Below are positions 1 to 13,185 of a DNA stretch of 64,000 bases, one piece after another. Below the pieces are notes generated by a model. The model saw nothing but the letters and a program-made list of their open reading frames with translations, had not been told where the DNA came from and did not search any database. A program made the translations under genes and the position numbers. The first letter of the stretch is position 1; every line of letters begins with the position of its first letter. Source of the stretch: Apus apus (Eukaryota; Chordata; Aves; Apodiformes; Apodidae); assembly GCF_020740795.1 (NCBI RefSeq), contig NC_067283.1, positions 60,109,966 through 60,173,965 of the forward strand, read 5' to 3'.

Positions 1-476
1 CCTCCCTGCCCGGCCAAGAAGGAAAGGCCCATAGCTCCTGCTGCCTTGCCAGCAGCCAGGTTACTGCCATGTGCTGCTTCTCCTCCTTCTGCCTCTCCTG
101 CTCTTCACCCCCAACACACTTTTGTTTTTTTGCAATGCCATTACCGCCACAGAGCTGACAAGGGCTTGTCAGAAGGCATGGTGGGGGGTGGAGCCTTGCA
201 AAGGGCTGGGACAGTTCCTGTGGGTCAGAGCAAGAGGCTCAGCCCCCCTGCAGCTGGCATCTCAGCCTTGTGCTTGCCTCTGGATGGGACCCATCTTGGT
301 GTGCCAGTGGGGCAGATGGAGTTAAAAAACAGAGGAGTGGCTGCCTGTGATTGGGCGGGTGAAAAACCCGGGAGTAACTTATTCAATATGCCAAAAGGTG
401 TGTGCTCGATTTAGTGTCATCATCTGACTAGGGCCAGTCTGGTTTATAGGATAGAACAGACAAGAAGTTTATGGCT

Positions 477-512
<36 letters not shown>

Positions 513-3500
513 AAGAAAGAGGAGATTGGAGCAGTGGGCTGGATCAGCTTGGCCCAGGCAGGAGCCCTGGAAGGGGCCCAGGAAAGCAGGAAAGAACCAT
601 GAGGAGCTTCCTGCAAAGAAACCATTCCAGAAATTGGCCAGAGGCAGCAGCTCTGCTTGGGTGGAGGAGGGAGCCATCCTCTGGGAAAGCAGCCCACCCC
701 AGAGATTTGGAGGGTGAGGGGGAAAGAAGGTAAAGTTTGGATCAACCTGACCCAGAAAAATACGTGGTTTGTGTTCTCTAAGCAGAAAATTATAAAAACA
801 ATAAAGTAAGTAGAGCAAAGATTTCATCTTGGAGGAAATGTAATTTTTCCTATTTAAAACCAAAATAAGTAAGACCAGAAAACCCCCAAAACTTGCAGTT
901 AAAAAATTCCTGCCAAGTGCTGAAATATTTCCCAGTGAGGCCCAGAGGTCTCTGCTCTCCCCCAGTACCATGAAACTGGTGTCACTGGAATGTCTCCGGC
1001 TGGATGGGAACAACACTGCATTGAATTTCAGGACCCCTCACCACAGGTGTTCTTGGAGATTTCGTACCCCAGAACAGGGTTTGCAAATGTCATGAATGCA
1101 AGTCCTAAAAATGCATCTGAAAATGCAGAGTCTGTTCTTCTGGGACCTCTTGGTGTGGCAGACAACCAGCCTCCCAGTTGCTGAGTCTCTGTGCCCCCAT
1201 CCCAACCAGTCTGAGGGTGAGGGATGGTCCTGGAGCTGACCAAAACTGATGAAGCAAAGAGAGTGATGTCAACAGAGGCAAACCCACACTCAATTTGGGT
1301 GCCAAGGGTTTGCTTACAAACACCTTGAGCATCATGGGCATGTGGGTGGCCTCAGCAGCATGTACAGGACACCCCCCCATCCAGACAGGGGGAGTGATGG
1401 CTGAGGGAGATGCCTAAAACAGACGGGTACAGTGCATGGCTGCCTGACTGGGCAACTGCTCCCACTGAAGCAGCTATGGATGAGTGAAGTCAAGTCAGTG
1501 AACTGGCCATCAGGCTGAGTGTAAGCCCTGGGCTAGGACAGCTCTGACACTGATACCTACTGCCAGTGTTTGCTCAATGTTATTTTTGACCCAGAAGCCC
1601 TTGGTCAGAGGTGCTGGAAACAGGCAGGGTACAGGAGCTGTGGGTGTGAAACTAATTGAGAAGAGGTGCTGGAAACTGATGCTGTCGGTATTTTTGGAAA
1701 TTCTCTCCCTGAGCTGATGAAAAAAAAGGGATTTCCTAAAATGAAAATGAATATGCCACATCTGCAAAGAGTGGCTTATGGCTTGCCTGTCCCTGTCAGT
1801 AGCTAAGGAAGCACTACAGTCAGAAACTTTTCAGTTTAAATGACAAAAGCTAATGTGTCCATGGGCAACAGCCAGTGCCAGGTATACTAACAGTTGCCTT
1901 AAATCCTGAAAACACAGCCATTCAGATTGGTAAAAAAAAAGCTGGTTTTGGAATCAAGAATGGCTTGTAATTAAAGCCAACAGTACGAGAATCTGTAACT
2001 AATCTGCTTTGAACAAATTATTTGTCTACCTGAAAAGAAGTGGAACATTGTTATTATTTTTTTTTAAAGAGGCTCAAAGAAGAAAAACATAAACTTGCTG
2101 AGAAAGAGGAAACAATATGGGCAAATTAAAACAGGCAAGCACTTGCCCTCCATATTAGGCAAGTATGTGCAAACATGGAGAAGATGGGACTCCCTTTGGT
2201 TTGATGAACAGTCCAATCACTGTTTATGACATAAAATTAGACCATTTGTTTAATAAAGAGCTACAGGAACCAAGAAGATCTTATGCCATTGACCTTAACA
2301 CTCCTCTGTAATAGACTTGATGAGAGGGATTTTGTTTTATTTTTACTGAGATAAATTCAATAGATTTACAGTGATGAAAATTACACATTTGGTGAAGGAA
2401 AGCTCAGCTTCAAAGCAGTGTAGCTCTGTCCAAGAAATTTAACACCTTGAAATGTGTTATTTTCATCTGGAAAGGAAAAATCTCAAAGGTATGACTCCAG
2501 CAAGTCATTCACCTTCTTGCTTTGGTTATGAATGAAAGGAGTCAGTTAGGAGTCTGATAAAGGAGTCTGATAGAGTTTTACAAAGTTTGCCTAAAGAGAT
2601 CTGGTCAAGATGTGGTTAATATAGCTGTCCTTGGGTCTGCTGTGCTTTGAGGAGGGGATGTGTGGAAATAAGAGGAAAAGGAAGCTTGGAGGAAGCTAGG
2701 TAGCATAATGATGTTGCTTGGATTAATTCAGTTTCTTATCAGACATTTTGCTTTGGTACAAACTTATGCCACAGTCTCATGGAGACAGAGGGAATTTGTG
2801 ACCAAGTTTTCAGTTTTTTCCTTTTTCCAGGAACCTCACCAACAATATGGCTCATGCTGTGCACACAAGGAGTAAATATCACTATTTCCACTCTCCAGAC
2901 ATGGAAGCAGAGCATTTTGCCTGATCACTACAGAGCAGGGCCCTATCTGGGTTTTCATGGGCTTGGAGGATCTGCCTCTCCTTAAACTGCAAGAGATTTG
3001 GTAGCAGTGCCAGAGAAGCCAGCTGTGACACTGGGCAAGATGTGTCATCCTCTGCTCACAGGAAAAGAAACCCAAGGCAGAGAAGGGTCTTCATTCAACA
3101 AAGGCTGAAATACATATTTGTGTCTCCTTCTTCTTGATCAATTTTTAAAATGTGCTTACGTAAATCAGGATGCTGTGGTAGGCATGTTGTTGTGCTTGTA
3201 TTCTTCATAACTTGCCTTTGGTCTAGAAAATTGAAGAAGCTCAAGTTTTTCCCAGCTTTTCTGTATGATTTGGCCCATCAGGTGTCACATGTTGGTACGT
3301 ACAAATGCACCACCTGATGAGACCCAAGCCTGTGTTCAGCCCTGCTTTGATTAAGCTGACACCCTCCTGCTGCCTCTCCTCCTTCGAGGTAGAGCAGCAG
3401 GGGGATTCAGGGAGTAGAACCCACCAAATAGATCAGATCCACCATACAAATGCATCACATACAGGCAGCTCATGGCAAGCCATCACCTTCTGCCAGGCTT

Positions 3501-4534
3501 TGGGCAGCCCTCCCCTTGTGGGGCTATGAAAGGCACAAAAATGTCTCTTGTATCTACCACACACAAGACCACGAATCCAAAGCCTACCCGTAGCAACCCA
3601 TGCATGTCAGAAGTAGTTTAGGAAGAGCAAAAGAAACTGCTGCCCAAGCAATATATACAGGTGCAAGTACTTTGTTGCAAGATTAATAAAGTAGTTTGTT
3701 TCACCACTTAAAATTCATATGGAGGACTATTTTTAATTGATAGAAGCATCCTTGACAAAAGTCTTTTTGAACATAGCCTGCAAGGACTATGCTCTAAGTT
3801 TAGAGTGTCGTGGCATTTTGGTTTTGCTTGGTTTTCAAAAAGGGTTGATGAAAACAATTTTTGTAAACTGACAGCAACAACCATAACACAAAAACAAGAT
3901 AGCAGCCTCATATGGGAAATACTTCTGCTTTCCTTTTATTTTAAGAATACATATACAAGAGATGCATAACCTTCCATTATTCAGGCCAAAAAGTCACAGG
4001 TTGTTGTTGTTGTTTTCCGAAATAGCTTAAAGAGAAAATAAAATTAAGGATTAAAAAGGTGCAACATATCCAAATCAGAGGGCTGAAAACCTTGCTAAAA
4101 TTACTGCTGAAATGTGGACATGTGGAGGGTGTGTGTGTCTGGGTGTATGTATCTGTATAGCCTTGCCCAGGACATGTATATATATATGAATAAAGAAATG
4201 CTTTTGCATAACCTGAGATTGCTCACGCACACACTTTGTTGACAGTTCTGAAATACTGAGAGAATAAAATCTGAGAATTATATAAACTTCTCTACTTAGC
4301 AGCAATTTCTTTAAATGCAGGGGAGGGGGAGTAAAGAAGAGTCTGTTGACAAGAGACATCACTTCCATAGTAAGATGGTTATACTAGCAGAATGCAGGAG
4401 GATGCAAACAGCTTAAAAGAGAAGACATGGAGATATATATTTTTATATATGCATATAATGTAAAAATGCTTATTTTATATAAGAAAGGAAGAGTTGTCAA
4501 GAATATAAAATGAACCACTCTAAGACTGGCTTCC
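1..4534. other. Apparent intergenic DNA downstream of NFATC1
   Basis: I see no exon-like ORF, RNA gene or recognisable transposon here. There is an A-rich tract at 477-522 and a short (TTG)n run near 3999. In human the next gene downstream is CTDP1, but none of it is visible. Long ORFs at 444-1016 and 428-745 on the minus strand come from poly-T low-complexity sequence and are not credible genes. Confidence 0.6.
477..522. repeat. A-rich / (AAAAG)n low-complexity tract
   Basis: A run of A followed by GAAAA units and AAAGAAAGAGG. It may be a decayed poly-A or a simple repeat. Confidence 0.9.
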
Positions 4535-4550
4535 AGCCAAAACATGATGC

Positions 4551-4556
4551 TTTATT
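4551..4556 (-). terminator. NFATC1: Candidate distal polyadenylation signal (AATAAA) of NFATC1
   Basis: The minus strand reads GATCAAATAAAGCATCATGTT. A canonical AATAAA is followed within about 20 nt by possible CA cleavage dinucleotides and then by a GT-rich stretch, the usual layout of a vertebrate poly(A) site. It lies 1.85 kb past the stop codon. Confidence 0.5.
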
Positions 4557-4728
4557 TGATCTATATTCTAGCTACAGGTCAAGCTGACATCTGCCAAGCT
4601 TTTTAACTTTTCATATGGCAGTCTATAAGAAATGTTTCATGCAATGTCTATAACGCTAAATACAGGGTAAATAACTGGGATTAAACATGAGGAATAACAG
4701 ACTATTATAATGACCAATAACAGCATAT

Positions 4729-4736
4729 TATGTACA
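4729..4736 (-). promoter_or_regulatory. Pumilio-type 3'UTR motif TGTACATA
   Basis: The sequence matches UGUANAUA on the NFATC1 mRNA strand, within the predicted 3'UTR. Function is inferred from the motif alone. Confidence 0.3.
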
Positions 4737-5309
4737 TATAGCCATATTATATTCTCATGTCTTCACAGTAATGTGCAAATGTGACAAATATGGCTTTCGT
4801 TTTTTTCCTAAATAAAGTAAGACATAATTACACAGAATAATGTTGTTAAACGCTTAGGAGGATTTCACCCTCTTGTGAAACCTGTTCAATTTTCATTGCA
4901 TTAGGGTTGAGCCACCCCAGCACGGAGGTGTAGTTCAGGTGTATTTCCAGAAGGGGGCACAGATTCCTAAGGCACAGTATTAATATTAAAACGTTTTTAT
5001 TTAAGTCATGCTATTTTATTTTAGTTTTGTTTTTAGGGTTTTTTTTTTTTTTGGTTATATGAAGTTATAGGTTGTTTCTAGTTCTATAAGCAGTTGATTG
5101 TAAAAAATACAATGTTAAAGACTACACTACATGCCTACCAGTAGCTCCAGAAACATAAGCTAATATGAAAACACACTATACAGCGCTGCATATTAAACCT
5201 TTGTGGTTTTTGGTAATACTCTTTTTCATACATGTAGCAAAGAGTTATAAGGCTTCTGCGGAATAATAACAATATAACTGAACAAATATTTTACACTCTT
5301 CCATAATGG

Positions 5310-5317
5310 TATTTACA
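5310..5317 (-). promoter_or_regulatory. Pumilio-type 3'UTR motif TGTAAATA
   Basis: A second UGUANAUA match on the mRNA strand, inside CTGTAAATACC. AT-rich DNA gives such matches by chance, so binding is only a possibility. Confidence 0.3.
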
Positions 5318-5581
5318 GTTACTGTAACTCGTATTTTGTCATTTGGTAAATAACATGTATGCATCTTTCTTGCCTATCTAAAGTGCCTGCTTAACTGCAT
5401 GAGGAAAGAAAATGCATACCTGCCTTAGGTGCAACAAATCCTCAAAAGAAGTAGCTGAAATATTTGTTGTGGATCTGAAATGCATTCTCAGAAATTGAAA
5501 TTATTGCTAAATTCAGTGCCCTCAATAGGCAATCATCTGTATTTTTTGTCATATATAAATATATGCATATATACTAGTATG

Positions 5582-5589
5582 TATGTACA
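5582..5589 (-). promoter_or_regulatory. Pumilio-type 3'UTR motif TGTACATA
   Basis: A third UGUANAUA match on the mRNA strand, 0.8 kb past the stop. Its flanks are AT-rich low-complexity sequence, which weakens it. Confidence 0.25.
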
Positions 5590-6405
5590 TGGATACACAT
5601 TCATCTATCATGTAATAGATAGATTTCAATTTTTTGTCCATCAACCTTTTTTATTTTGTGCTATTTAACTCACTTGTGCTATGACTGAAGCCAGATTAAA
5701 ATGAAAATCTTAACATGCTACTACTAACAACCCTATGATTCATTAGCACATAATAAAGACAATACACAAAAGAAAACTGAGATGACAACTAATCAGGAGG
5801 CTTTTGAAATGCACTGAGAATAAGGCAATAGGCTGTACATTACAGCAGAGGAAAAGCTGAATAAATTCATAAATGCATCTTACTGGAGTAGGGCTTGCTC
5901 TCCCTACTTTGCTGCAGAGTCCTATGCTTTTTTCTAGTATCACTCTGCAGAATGCAAGCTCTAGAGATTCTGCACCTACCAACAATTTTAATGGTAGCAA
6001 ATTCAAAGCTTATTAAAAATGCCCTGATGCCACAACTTGGTAAAATAAGGCACTTCCAGGGCTGCACTCCAGCGGTGCCTTGCCAAAAAGATCAGCACTG
6101 GGAAGAAGCAGTCAAATTTTGCTGAGTTTCCTAGTATTGTCCCATGAAATGTGCCGTCTCAGAGCGTACTCCCTCCTCTTCCTTTTGAGATGATTTTCTT
6201 TAAAGACGTTGTTTTATCGGTTGAAGTTGAGAAGCTACTTCTTTGTAAGCAAGAGGTAAATTTTCGGTTCCTGACATTCAGTAAGGTGGAAGATCAGAGT
6301 GGTACCAGGCAATGTCTTCAGTTTATTTGGTATCTCTCTATTCAAGATGACACACCAGCTAAGCCAGAAGTGTGTGTGGATTTCATACTAGGCCAGTATT
6401 GAAAG

Positions 6406-6455
6406 CTATGAATGGACACTGGTACTGGAAAGGTCATTCCTTATAATTTCATTTA
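6406..6455 (-). CDS. NFATC1: NFATC1 terminal coding exon of the long isoform (50 nt of coding sequence)
   Basis: On the minus strand ttctttctttgcag is followed by TAAATGAAATTATAAGG. With the G left from the 687-nt exon the first codon is GTA (Val), and the exon then reads NEIIRNDLSSTSVHS followed by TAG at 6408-6406. Mammalian NFATC1 long isoforms end with the same peptide apart from Thr in place of Val three residues from the end. The exon is separated from its partner by a 29.4-kb intron, and only 16 codons including the stop are coding, so ORF-based searches miss it. The phase agrees exactly and the acceptor has a strong polypyrimidine tract. The remainder of the exon is 3'UTR running leftward. 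Confidence 0.95.
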
Positions 6456-9400
6456 CTGCAAAGAAAGAAGACAAGAGAAAAGGAATCAATTAGCATCCCA
6501 CTGCTGCAGGTCTCTTCAGTACACAGGCCCCCCAGACTTGCATCGGTTCCTTGACAGCTTCAGTGAACAGTAAACGTAACATCATGAAATAGCTAGTACA
6601 GGCTGATCACAGTCCAAAACAACACAATTAACCAAGGTTATCAACATGCTAAATACTGTGTAAAACCAGACATCACAAGAACAGCAGCATCCTGGATGAT
6701 TGATTGCATCAAACATATTTAACATTTCAAATCAGTTACAGATAAAAACACTTAATTTGCTCTAGAATTGGCTTGGAAAGGTCAAGCAAAGAGAACCACA
6801 GGAAATCTTAGAATAATCTACCTTTTCCATAAAAAGAGCTGTTTGGAAAGTATGTTATCCATGGTAGGTGTTGTTGGCAGAAAGTTGCCAGACACTGAAC
6901 CTGGGTATGTACAGCTGCGATGCTTAGATACAGACTACGACTTCATGTGCTGATTTTTTTCCACTGAGGGATGACACCAGGAAAACAAAACAAAACAAAC
7001 AATAAAGAAGAAACTGTTGTGTGTTTGCTGCTTTCCTGGAGCTGCTAACACACATAAATCTATACCCTCCTTTGGTGGTGACCAACACACTGGACTGGAC
7101 TGGTCTTCGCTCCTATCTGCACTGATATATGGGAGGGATGAGCACGTTAAAACTCTTGATAGGAGTCAGGGAAAAGATAAACAAGGTCTACTGCTATCTC
7201 AGCATCAGACAGTCAGACTGCATCTCCACTGACAGAAGTGTTGTTTTCTTTATTCAGGAGTCTTCTTTCACGCTTTTCTCCCTCCCTTGCTGATCATCAA
7301 GCAATACGGTTTCCCACACTCCAATTATGTCCATTAATCAGCCTGTGATTTTTGGCAGATGGACAGGAAATGACTGAACCTGGCAAAGGCCATCTACAGT
7401 GGACTATACAACATCCCTTTTATTTCCACCCTACCTCCCTGCAGTGACTGCCACCAAGAGATTTACATGAAGATACACAAAATGCCATCAGTAGGGCTAT
7501 CACTGCTTCTGAGCTTCCCTAACATTGCTGGGAGTGGGAAACACATGCTCACGTCATGGAAGCACCACAGAAAAGCCTGTGTTTTCTTTTCCTTGTGGGC
7601 TATAGTTCAGAGTCATCCAGGAAAATTCACATGTTTACTGGAAAAGACCAAGCCTGTCTAAAACCAACTTTCTGAAGCAATTAGTTGGGGTGATGCACTT
7701 GTTTTGTTTTAATTTTTGTTTTGGTTTTCTGTTTGTTTTTCTGCAGACCTATTGCCCACTTAGTAATTGCAGCACATGAATCAGTCAGGATTTGTGTCAC
7801 AGGTCCTGGCCACCAAAACCTCTTCTACCAATGGGTACTCACACCATACTTCAGAAAGGAAATACCAGTTTTATTTGTGACTACCTATTTACGGCAGCAA
7901 CCTAAGAGCAGTATGAAAATGAGATGGGAAGACAAAGCAGTACTTTCTCTCGAGAGTGCTGTGGAGTTCACCTCAGTATTACCAAACAGCAACAACAAAT
8001 TCAAGCAGTAAGCCCAGCTCTGTCACAAAGGCTGCTCTGCATGCATCTGAAGGCAGCAAAAAGTGCTACCCCATTTACATGCCGCAGGACTCCCGACAGC
8101 TCTTAGGACCAAGCCTCTGCCTTGAATTCAAACAGTACACTTCTGGGGGATGGTTTTTCCACGATGTGTTTGAAAATATAGTTTCTTTGATAAACGTCTC
8201 AAAGCAGCATTCAGTGTACAGCAAAACACAGAGTGTTACCTTGGTTGGTATTGAGCATGACAATTAAAAGAAATCCTCATATGGGCCAGATAGTGTCACA
8301 GTTTTGCTGATTTTCCCTCAAAGTTTCTGTTAACAAAACAAAATTAAGATACTACTCAGGGCAATCCTCAGTCTTTGTACAGGTAGTACTTAGAAACATT
8401 AAGTATCTTCACAGTGCTTCTTTAAATGTATTTCACAGAGAGGTGGAAAAGCTGAGAAGCTCCCCATCTCAGTCAGAATTAGCACTCAGATTTGAATCTC
8501 AGACTAACGCTATAGCACACACTGAAATACTCCTGCTTGATTTATTCAGTAAAACTTTGAGAAGCTACATCCTCCAGCCTGCCAGCCCCTGCTTTCCCCT
8601 GCTAAAGCATTTAGTGTGAGTCAAAATTGATATTTTTTTTCTTTTGGCATGAAAACATCAAATATTCTTGTTGTAGTTGACCCAAGATTGTCCTTCCCAA
8701 TAGCAAAACAAAAATTCTGTTACTGAAGTATGGCTTTGCTGAAGTGTCCTGTATGTCTGTCCATACCAGTTTAGCATCTACCACAATGGCCAGTAGTCAA
8801 TTCCTTGGGAAAGAGAACAGGAACCAGGCATCCTTGTTTCTCTAGAAAATTTTCTAACAACCTTCTGAACCTCTTTTGGCCTTCATGGCTTCCTGCAGCA
8901 ACACGTTCCACAGTTTCAGGATTTGCTGGCTGAAAAAGGTTTGGTTTTTTTTTTTTTTTAATTTTAAATTTGTTTCTTGATAATTTAATTAATGTGTTGT
9001 GTGAATTAGCTGACTGTTCCCTGTCCAGCATCTCCTTTATCATTCATCACACTTCTTCCCCTTGGCATCCACAGGGCTCCACTTGGTCCTGCAGGACCAC
9101 TGCAAAACTCCCCAGAGAGGTAAGATATACTGCTCATGCAGAGAAAATAATTGGTGTTTTTCTTCCAGTTCCCACTTTCTAAGAAATTTTTTTATTATAT
9201 AATTGAGGAGAGTCAGCCGGTTACTGTCTTGAATGCACAAGTTTTGGCTTACAAACTTGTTACTGCAAGAGAATTGTGTGTGCTCCACAGAACAGAGGTA
9301 TTCAGTGCAAGAAGTATTTTGGCCTGGGTTTGAGTTTCATTCCTAAAGCAAATGCTGGTCTTTGATTCTGCTGCTGCTTGGATACGCTTCCATTCACATC

Positions 9401-10090
9401 TGTAGTACCATTCCAGGAGCAGTTGTGTTTTGAATGACCACAACATTGTTCAAAGAAAGGCTGCAAAGAGTTTACACTAATTTTTAAAGCAAATTAACCT
9501 GAGTATTCAAAAAAAGACCTGTTTTATAGACAGGACAGACAAGACCCAAAGAATTCACTGGCTTGATGAAGGCCTTAGCAGCAGAACTACAGTAGCATAC
9601 AAGATGTTTAATTTTCAATGCCTAGATTAGTACAACACTTCCCTTAAAGCAACAGGTTGATCCCTATCAGATCAAACAGCTGAGTTCAATGATTTACAGC
9701 TCCTTTGTCATCAGATTTGTTCACTGTTTTTCTGCTGGCTTCGGGGAGGGGGGCCACTGTCGCTTTTATAGCTAACACCTACAGTTCCCCACAATGCCTT
9801 CCCTCAACTGGCATTTTCCATTGTGATGTTCAGCTTTTCCACTGACAGAAAACAAAAATGTAATAATGCTGAGAAACGTAGAGAACACGTGACCTCCCTA
9901 CCTGTCAAGGAGTCTGAAAGAGGAACCTTTCCTTTGCTAAACAGCAGATGCCACGGTAGCAGGATGTGGTGAGCTGTTTTACCACATTTTAGTTTAATAA
10001 GGAGTTTTTTCTTCTTGCATTTACTTTTGCTTTAAAATGCCCTTGCAGTGGAAATTCTTGTTTTACTAATTAGCAAAATCAGTGTCTTAC

Positions 10091-10331
10091 CAATACAACA
10101 GTTTGGGTTCCTGCACAGAACAGGACAACCAGATACATCTGAACAAATGTGGGTTCCATATATAGATGTGAACTTCATAGGAAATGGAATATTTTTAACA
10201 TTTGGTGGCTGTATATGGATTCCATCAACTGGTAAAACTTTACATTTCTGCACACTTCTGCTTTCCTTGTATCTGACTGCTAATATGGATTGGAAGACTT
10301 CATACTCCTCCAGGCAAATGTTCCCCAGAGC
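10091..10331 (-). other. Unidentified exon-like open stretch (241 nt)
   Basis: On the minus strand an acceptor-like ccattttttcag precedes GCTCTGGGGAAC, and the stretch ends TGTTGTATTG before a donor-like gtaaga. In phase 0 it reads 80 codons without a stop, including EEYEVFQSILAVRYKE, PPNVKNIPFPMKFTS and a cysteine-rich end CSDVSGCPVLCRNPNCC. I do not recognise the protein. It is not a cassette of NFATC1: reached from the phase-1 donor at 35832 it would stop within about a dozen codons. The open frame extends upstream to 10433 without a stop, so the splice sites could be chance, and open frames of this length occur several times elsewhere in the window. Confidence 0.2.
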
Positions 10332-11261
10332 CTGAAAAAATGGAAGTTGAGAGCCATGGTTGTACCCACAACTGTGAAGAGCTGAGTCTACAGCTTTGAG
10401 AGAGAATGGTGGCACTTTGAAAACATATCCCATCTCTGTTCACTTTGTTAGGCGTTATATTAAGGCTCCAGTTTCTGGCTGGCTTAAGTTGCTGTCGTTT
10501 CACACACTGCACACTGAAGGCTATGGAGGTCAATGACCACTTTTCTACTGACTTCAATCCACTTCAGCAGCATCCCAGAGAGGTTTCTATACAGAGACTG
10601 AGTAGCAGAGCTGTGGGTTGTATTTACTGTTGCACCCATTTTGACATCAGCTTAGTTCCTCCACAATGGCTTTCATTTTCCTTATCAATAGGGAGAGCCA
10701 CATGGCAAGTCTTAAGACATCTAGTCCCTCAGTGATCTATCACACTTTTTTCCACAGCTGACTAACCAAACTTTGCTTGTTACTTTCACATCCACCTGTG
10801 ATCACTGGGAACCATCATCTCTACCATGGAGCAGAACTGAAGCAGAATGTTCAGATGCTGTAATACACTCTTGAAAAAACTGAACAAAAGCAATCTGACT
10901 GGTGCACATCATGGAAATTACAGTAAGTACCAGCTGCATCTTTCAAGCTCCATGTGTGAAAAGCCTGTGTGAAATTACGCCCAGATTCTGATATGACCAG
11001 ACAAAAATACTTCATATTTCAGGTGGTTGTAACTGCCTAAAGTAATGCAGTGCCATGTTTGGATACTACATTTGGACCATGTTTGACACGGGTCAAAATG
11101 CACAGCTATGTGTCCCATTTGAGCAATCTTCAGAAAAGAGTAGCAATGCTGAAAGCAAAACTGGCTCAGCTTGGCTCATCATTTTTGCCTTGCAGCAGAA
11201 TTCACTAGCTCAGGTCAAAATTTACGTTGGTGCAACTACAGTGACAACCAGGTTAGGGATT

Positions 11262-11500
11262 TCCATATAGATTTCCATAGAATGGTTTGGGTTGGAAGGG
11301 ACCTTAAAGATCATCTAGTTCCAGACCCCTGCATGGGCAGGGACACCTCCCACTAGACCAGGTTGCTCAGGGCCCCATCCAACCTGCCCTTAAACACTTC
11401 CAGAGATGGGGCTTCTACAACTTCCCTGGGCAACCTGTTCCAGTGTCTCACCACCCTCGTACTAAAGAATTTCTTCCTAATGTGGATCTCTCCACACAGC
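11262..11500 (-). mobile_element. CR1 3' fragment
   Basis: The plus strand reads GGTTTGGGTTGGAAGGGACC followed by AGATCATCTAGTTCC, the reverse complement of the CR1 3' end. The minus-strand frame covers the end of ORF2 with [20 protein letters not shown], a typical CR1 C-terminus. Similarity fades beyond about 11500. Confidence 0.9.
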
Positions 11501-13185
11501 TCATTACACAGTGCAGATGTACCTGTAGTTGCCACTGTTGGCAACAGCTCACTGCTCATGAGCATCATGGATTCGGGACCATGTCTTCCTCTCTACTGGT
11601 TACAGCTCTGACCACCCTGTCCCTATTCAGTACATGAACAAGGACAGGAAAACATAATTCTGGACTGAGTCTAGGAGTTTCACACTGACACCATGCTATG
11701 TGGAGTAATGCTTCATAATATGATGTTCACTTTGCTGCCTATAAGTACTGCCCTCAGATTTTTCCACCAGTGATGCCAAACTGTGCTCCATCAGGCTCCT
11801 GTGCTCTCATATGCCCCTCATTTCAGATGAAATGCCACATATTAGCATCACTGAAGAGGACTTCGAAGTCACAAAAGAATGCAGAGGAAGCAGAAATACA
11901 GGAGAGATAAGTGTTTTCCCTTATCTCCATGTACAGATTTTATTTAAACAGAAAAATGGCTAAATATAGACACATATATATCAATGAAATGAAGCTCCTG
12001 CTCTAAACACCATCACATGAGTAAAATCCTAGTTTTTATCAGGGTGCATAATTTCTCACTGCTAATAAGAAGCAGTCCTGACATATGAAAACTGCAACAA
12101 ACAACAGAGAATTATTACTTAAATCACGGAAAGAGAATAGGGCTGCCTTACCAAAATTCTTTTTTCAAAGCTAGTAAGTATTGTCCTGTGAATAATAAAA
12201 AAATAATCAGAAAATAGTCATACAAATTCCTGAGGTGCCAGCCTGTAATGCAAAACTATAGATCACATCAAAGCTTAAAGAATTAAAAAACAAACAAACC
12301 AAGTCTAGTAAAGCAACAGAAAATATAACTTCATGTTCCATAAAGAAGTCAGATCTTGTCCTGGGTGTCCTGGATGTGTTTAAACCTTAAACTTGTTTTA
12401 TCTGTTTAATCATAATAAGACACCACCACAGGGCATGCTATTTTTGTAGACAGTGAATAGGGCAGTAGAGCAAGTGAGTGACAACAAGTAGCAGGTTTTA
12501 ATAAAACATGATCCTCCCATATGAACACCAGCATGGCACGCTGGATGGTATTATTGTGCATGACAGCCAATTAACATGGAGTCATTTTCCTACCTGCTCT
12601 ACCCTCTGCCTTATTTAACTCAACAAATCCACAAAATGCAATTTCTCCCACAGCGGTTGTGGCTGTAGAGGGCTAATGGGAAAGGTTCCTCACGGCAGCG
12701 TGATGACAGCACTGTGGCAGGTATTAAACTGGGGCTCTTGACTAGGTGCCCAGACTGACTCCCATCCTATCACACCAAAACTCCTGGGTTTTGATTTTTT
12801 TCATCCCTCCCAGATACAAACTGAGAAACACCCTGCATGTCTTGCTCTGCAAACACTGAGGGGTCAATTTCCTGGCTGCTGGGAATCAGCACAGGAATCA
12901 GCAGAGCCACAGCGATTCCCAGAAGACTGAGATCTAAACTTTAGCTTGTTTTCACTCTAAATCTGAGGATGGCTGTGATCAGTCTGGTTTAGCTTTTATA
13001 CCAAAGAATCAGAGACTCACCAGGGATTTTCAGTAGCCCTCAGTGAGGCCAACCTTGCCTGGGCAGGGTGGGGTCTGGGCTGCACAAAGGCTTCAGGATC
13101 TGTCCTGGTATGATGGAAGCCACATTTGACACACACATACACACACATGTGAGGGTAGGGCTGGGCAATGGGTAAATAAACCACA

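Larger units (their letters stand above)
4535..6405 (-). other. NFATC1: NFATC1 long-isoform 3'UTR (predicted)
   Basis: This AT-rich stretch follows the TAG at 6406 on the minus strand and contains no other coding signal. Several minus-strand AATAAA hexamers lie in it: 6327-6322, 5655-5650, 5020-5015, 5001-4996 and 4556-4551. I chose the last as the main end because TGTTTTGG-type GT-rich sequence follows it. The resulting length of about 1.9 kb is reasonable for NFAT mRNAs, but shorter 3'UTRs are possible. Three minus-strand copies of the Pumilio-type motif TGTANATA occur at 5589-5582, 5317-5310 and 4736-4729. The 3' boundary is an estimate. Confidence 0.6.

Noticed and set aside
444..1016. 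190-codon minus-strand ORF
   Set aside because: It ends in a Phe run created by the A-rich tract at 477-522 and has no recognisable domain.
7721..8267. Plus-strand ORFs near 7.7-8.3 kb
   Set aside because: Open frames of 60-103 codons in different frames, without splice-site or family support.
8771..9060. Possible old retro-element remnant around a poly-T run at 8947
   Set aside because: The sequence has a vaguely repeat-like feel (CACGTTCCACAGTTT and a poly-T tract), but I cannot name a family or find boundaries.
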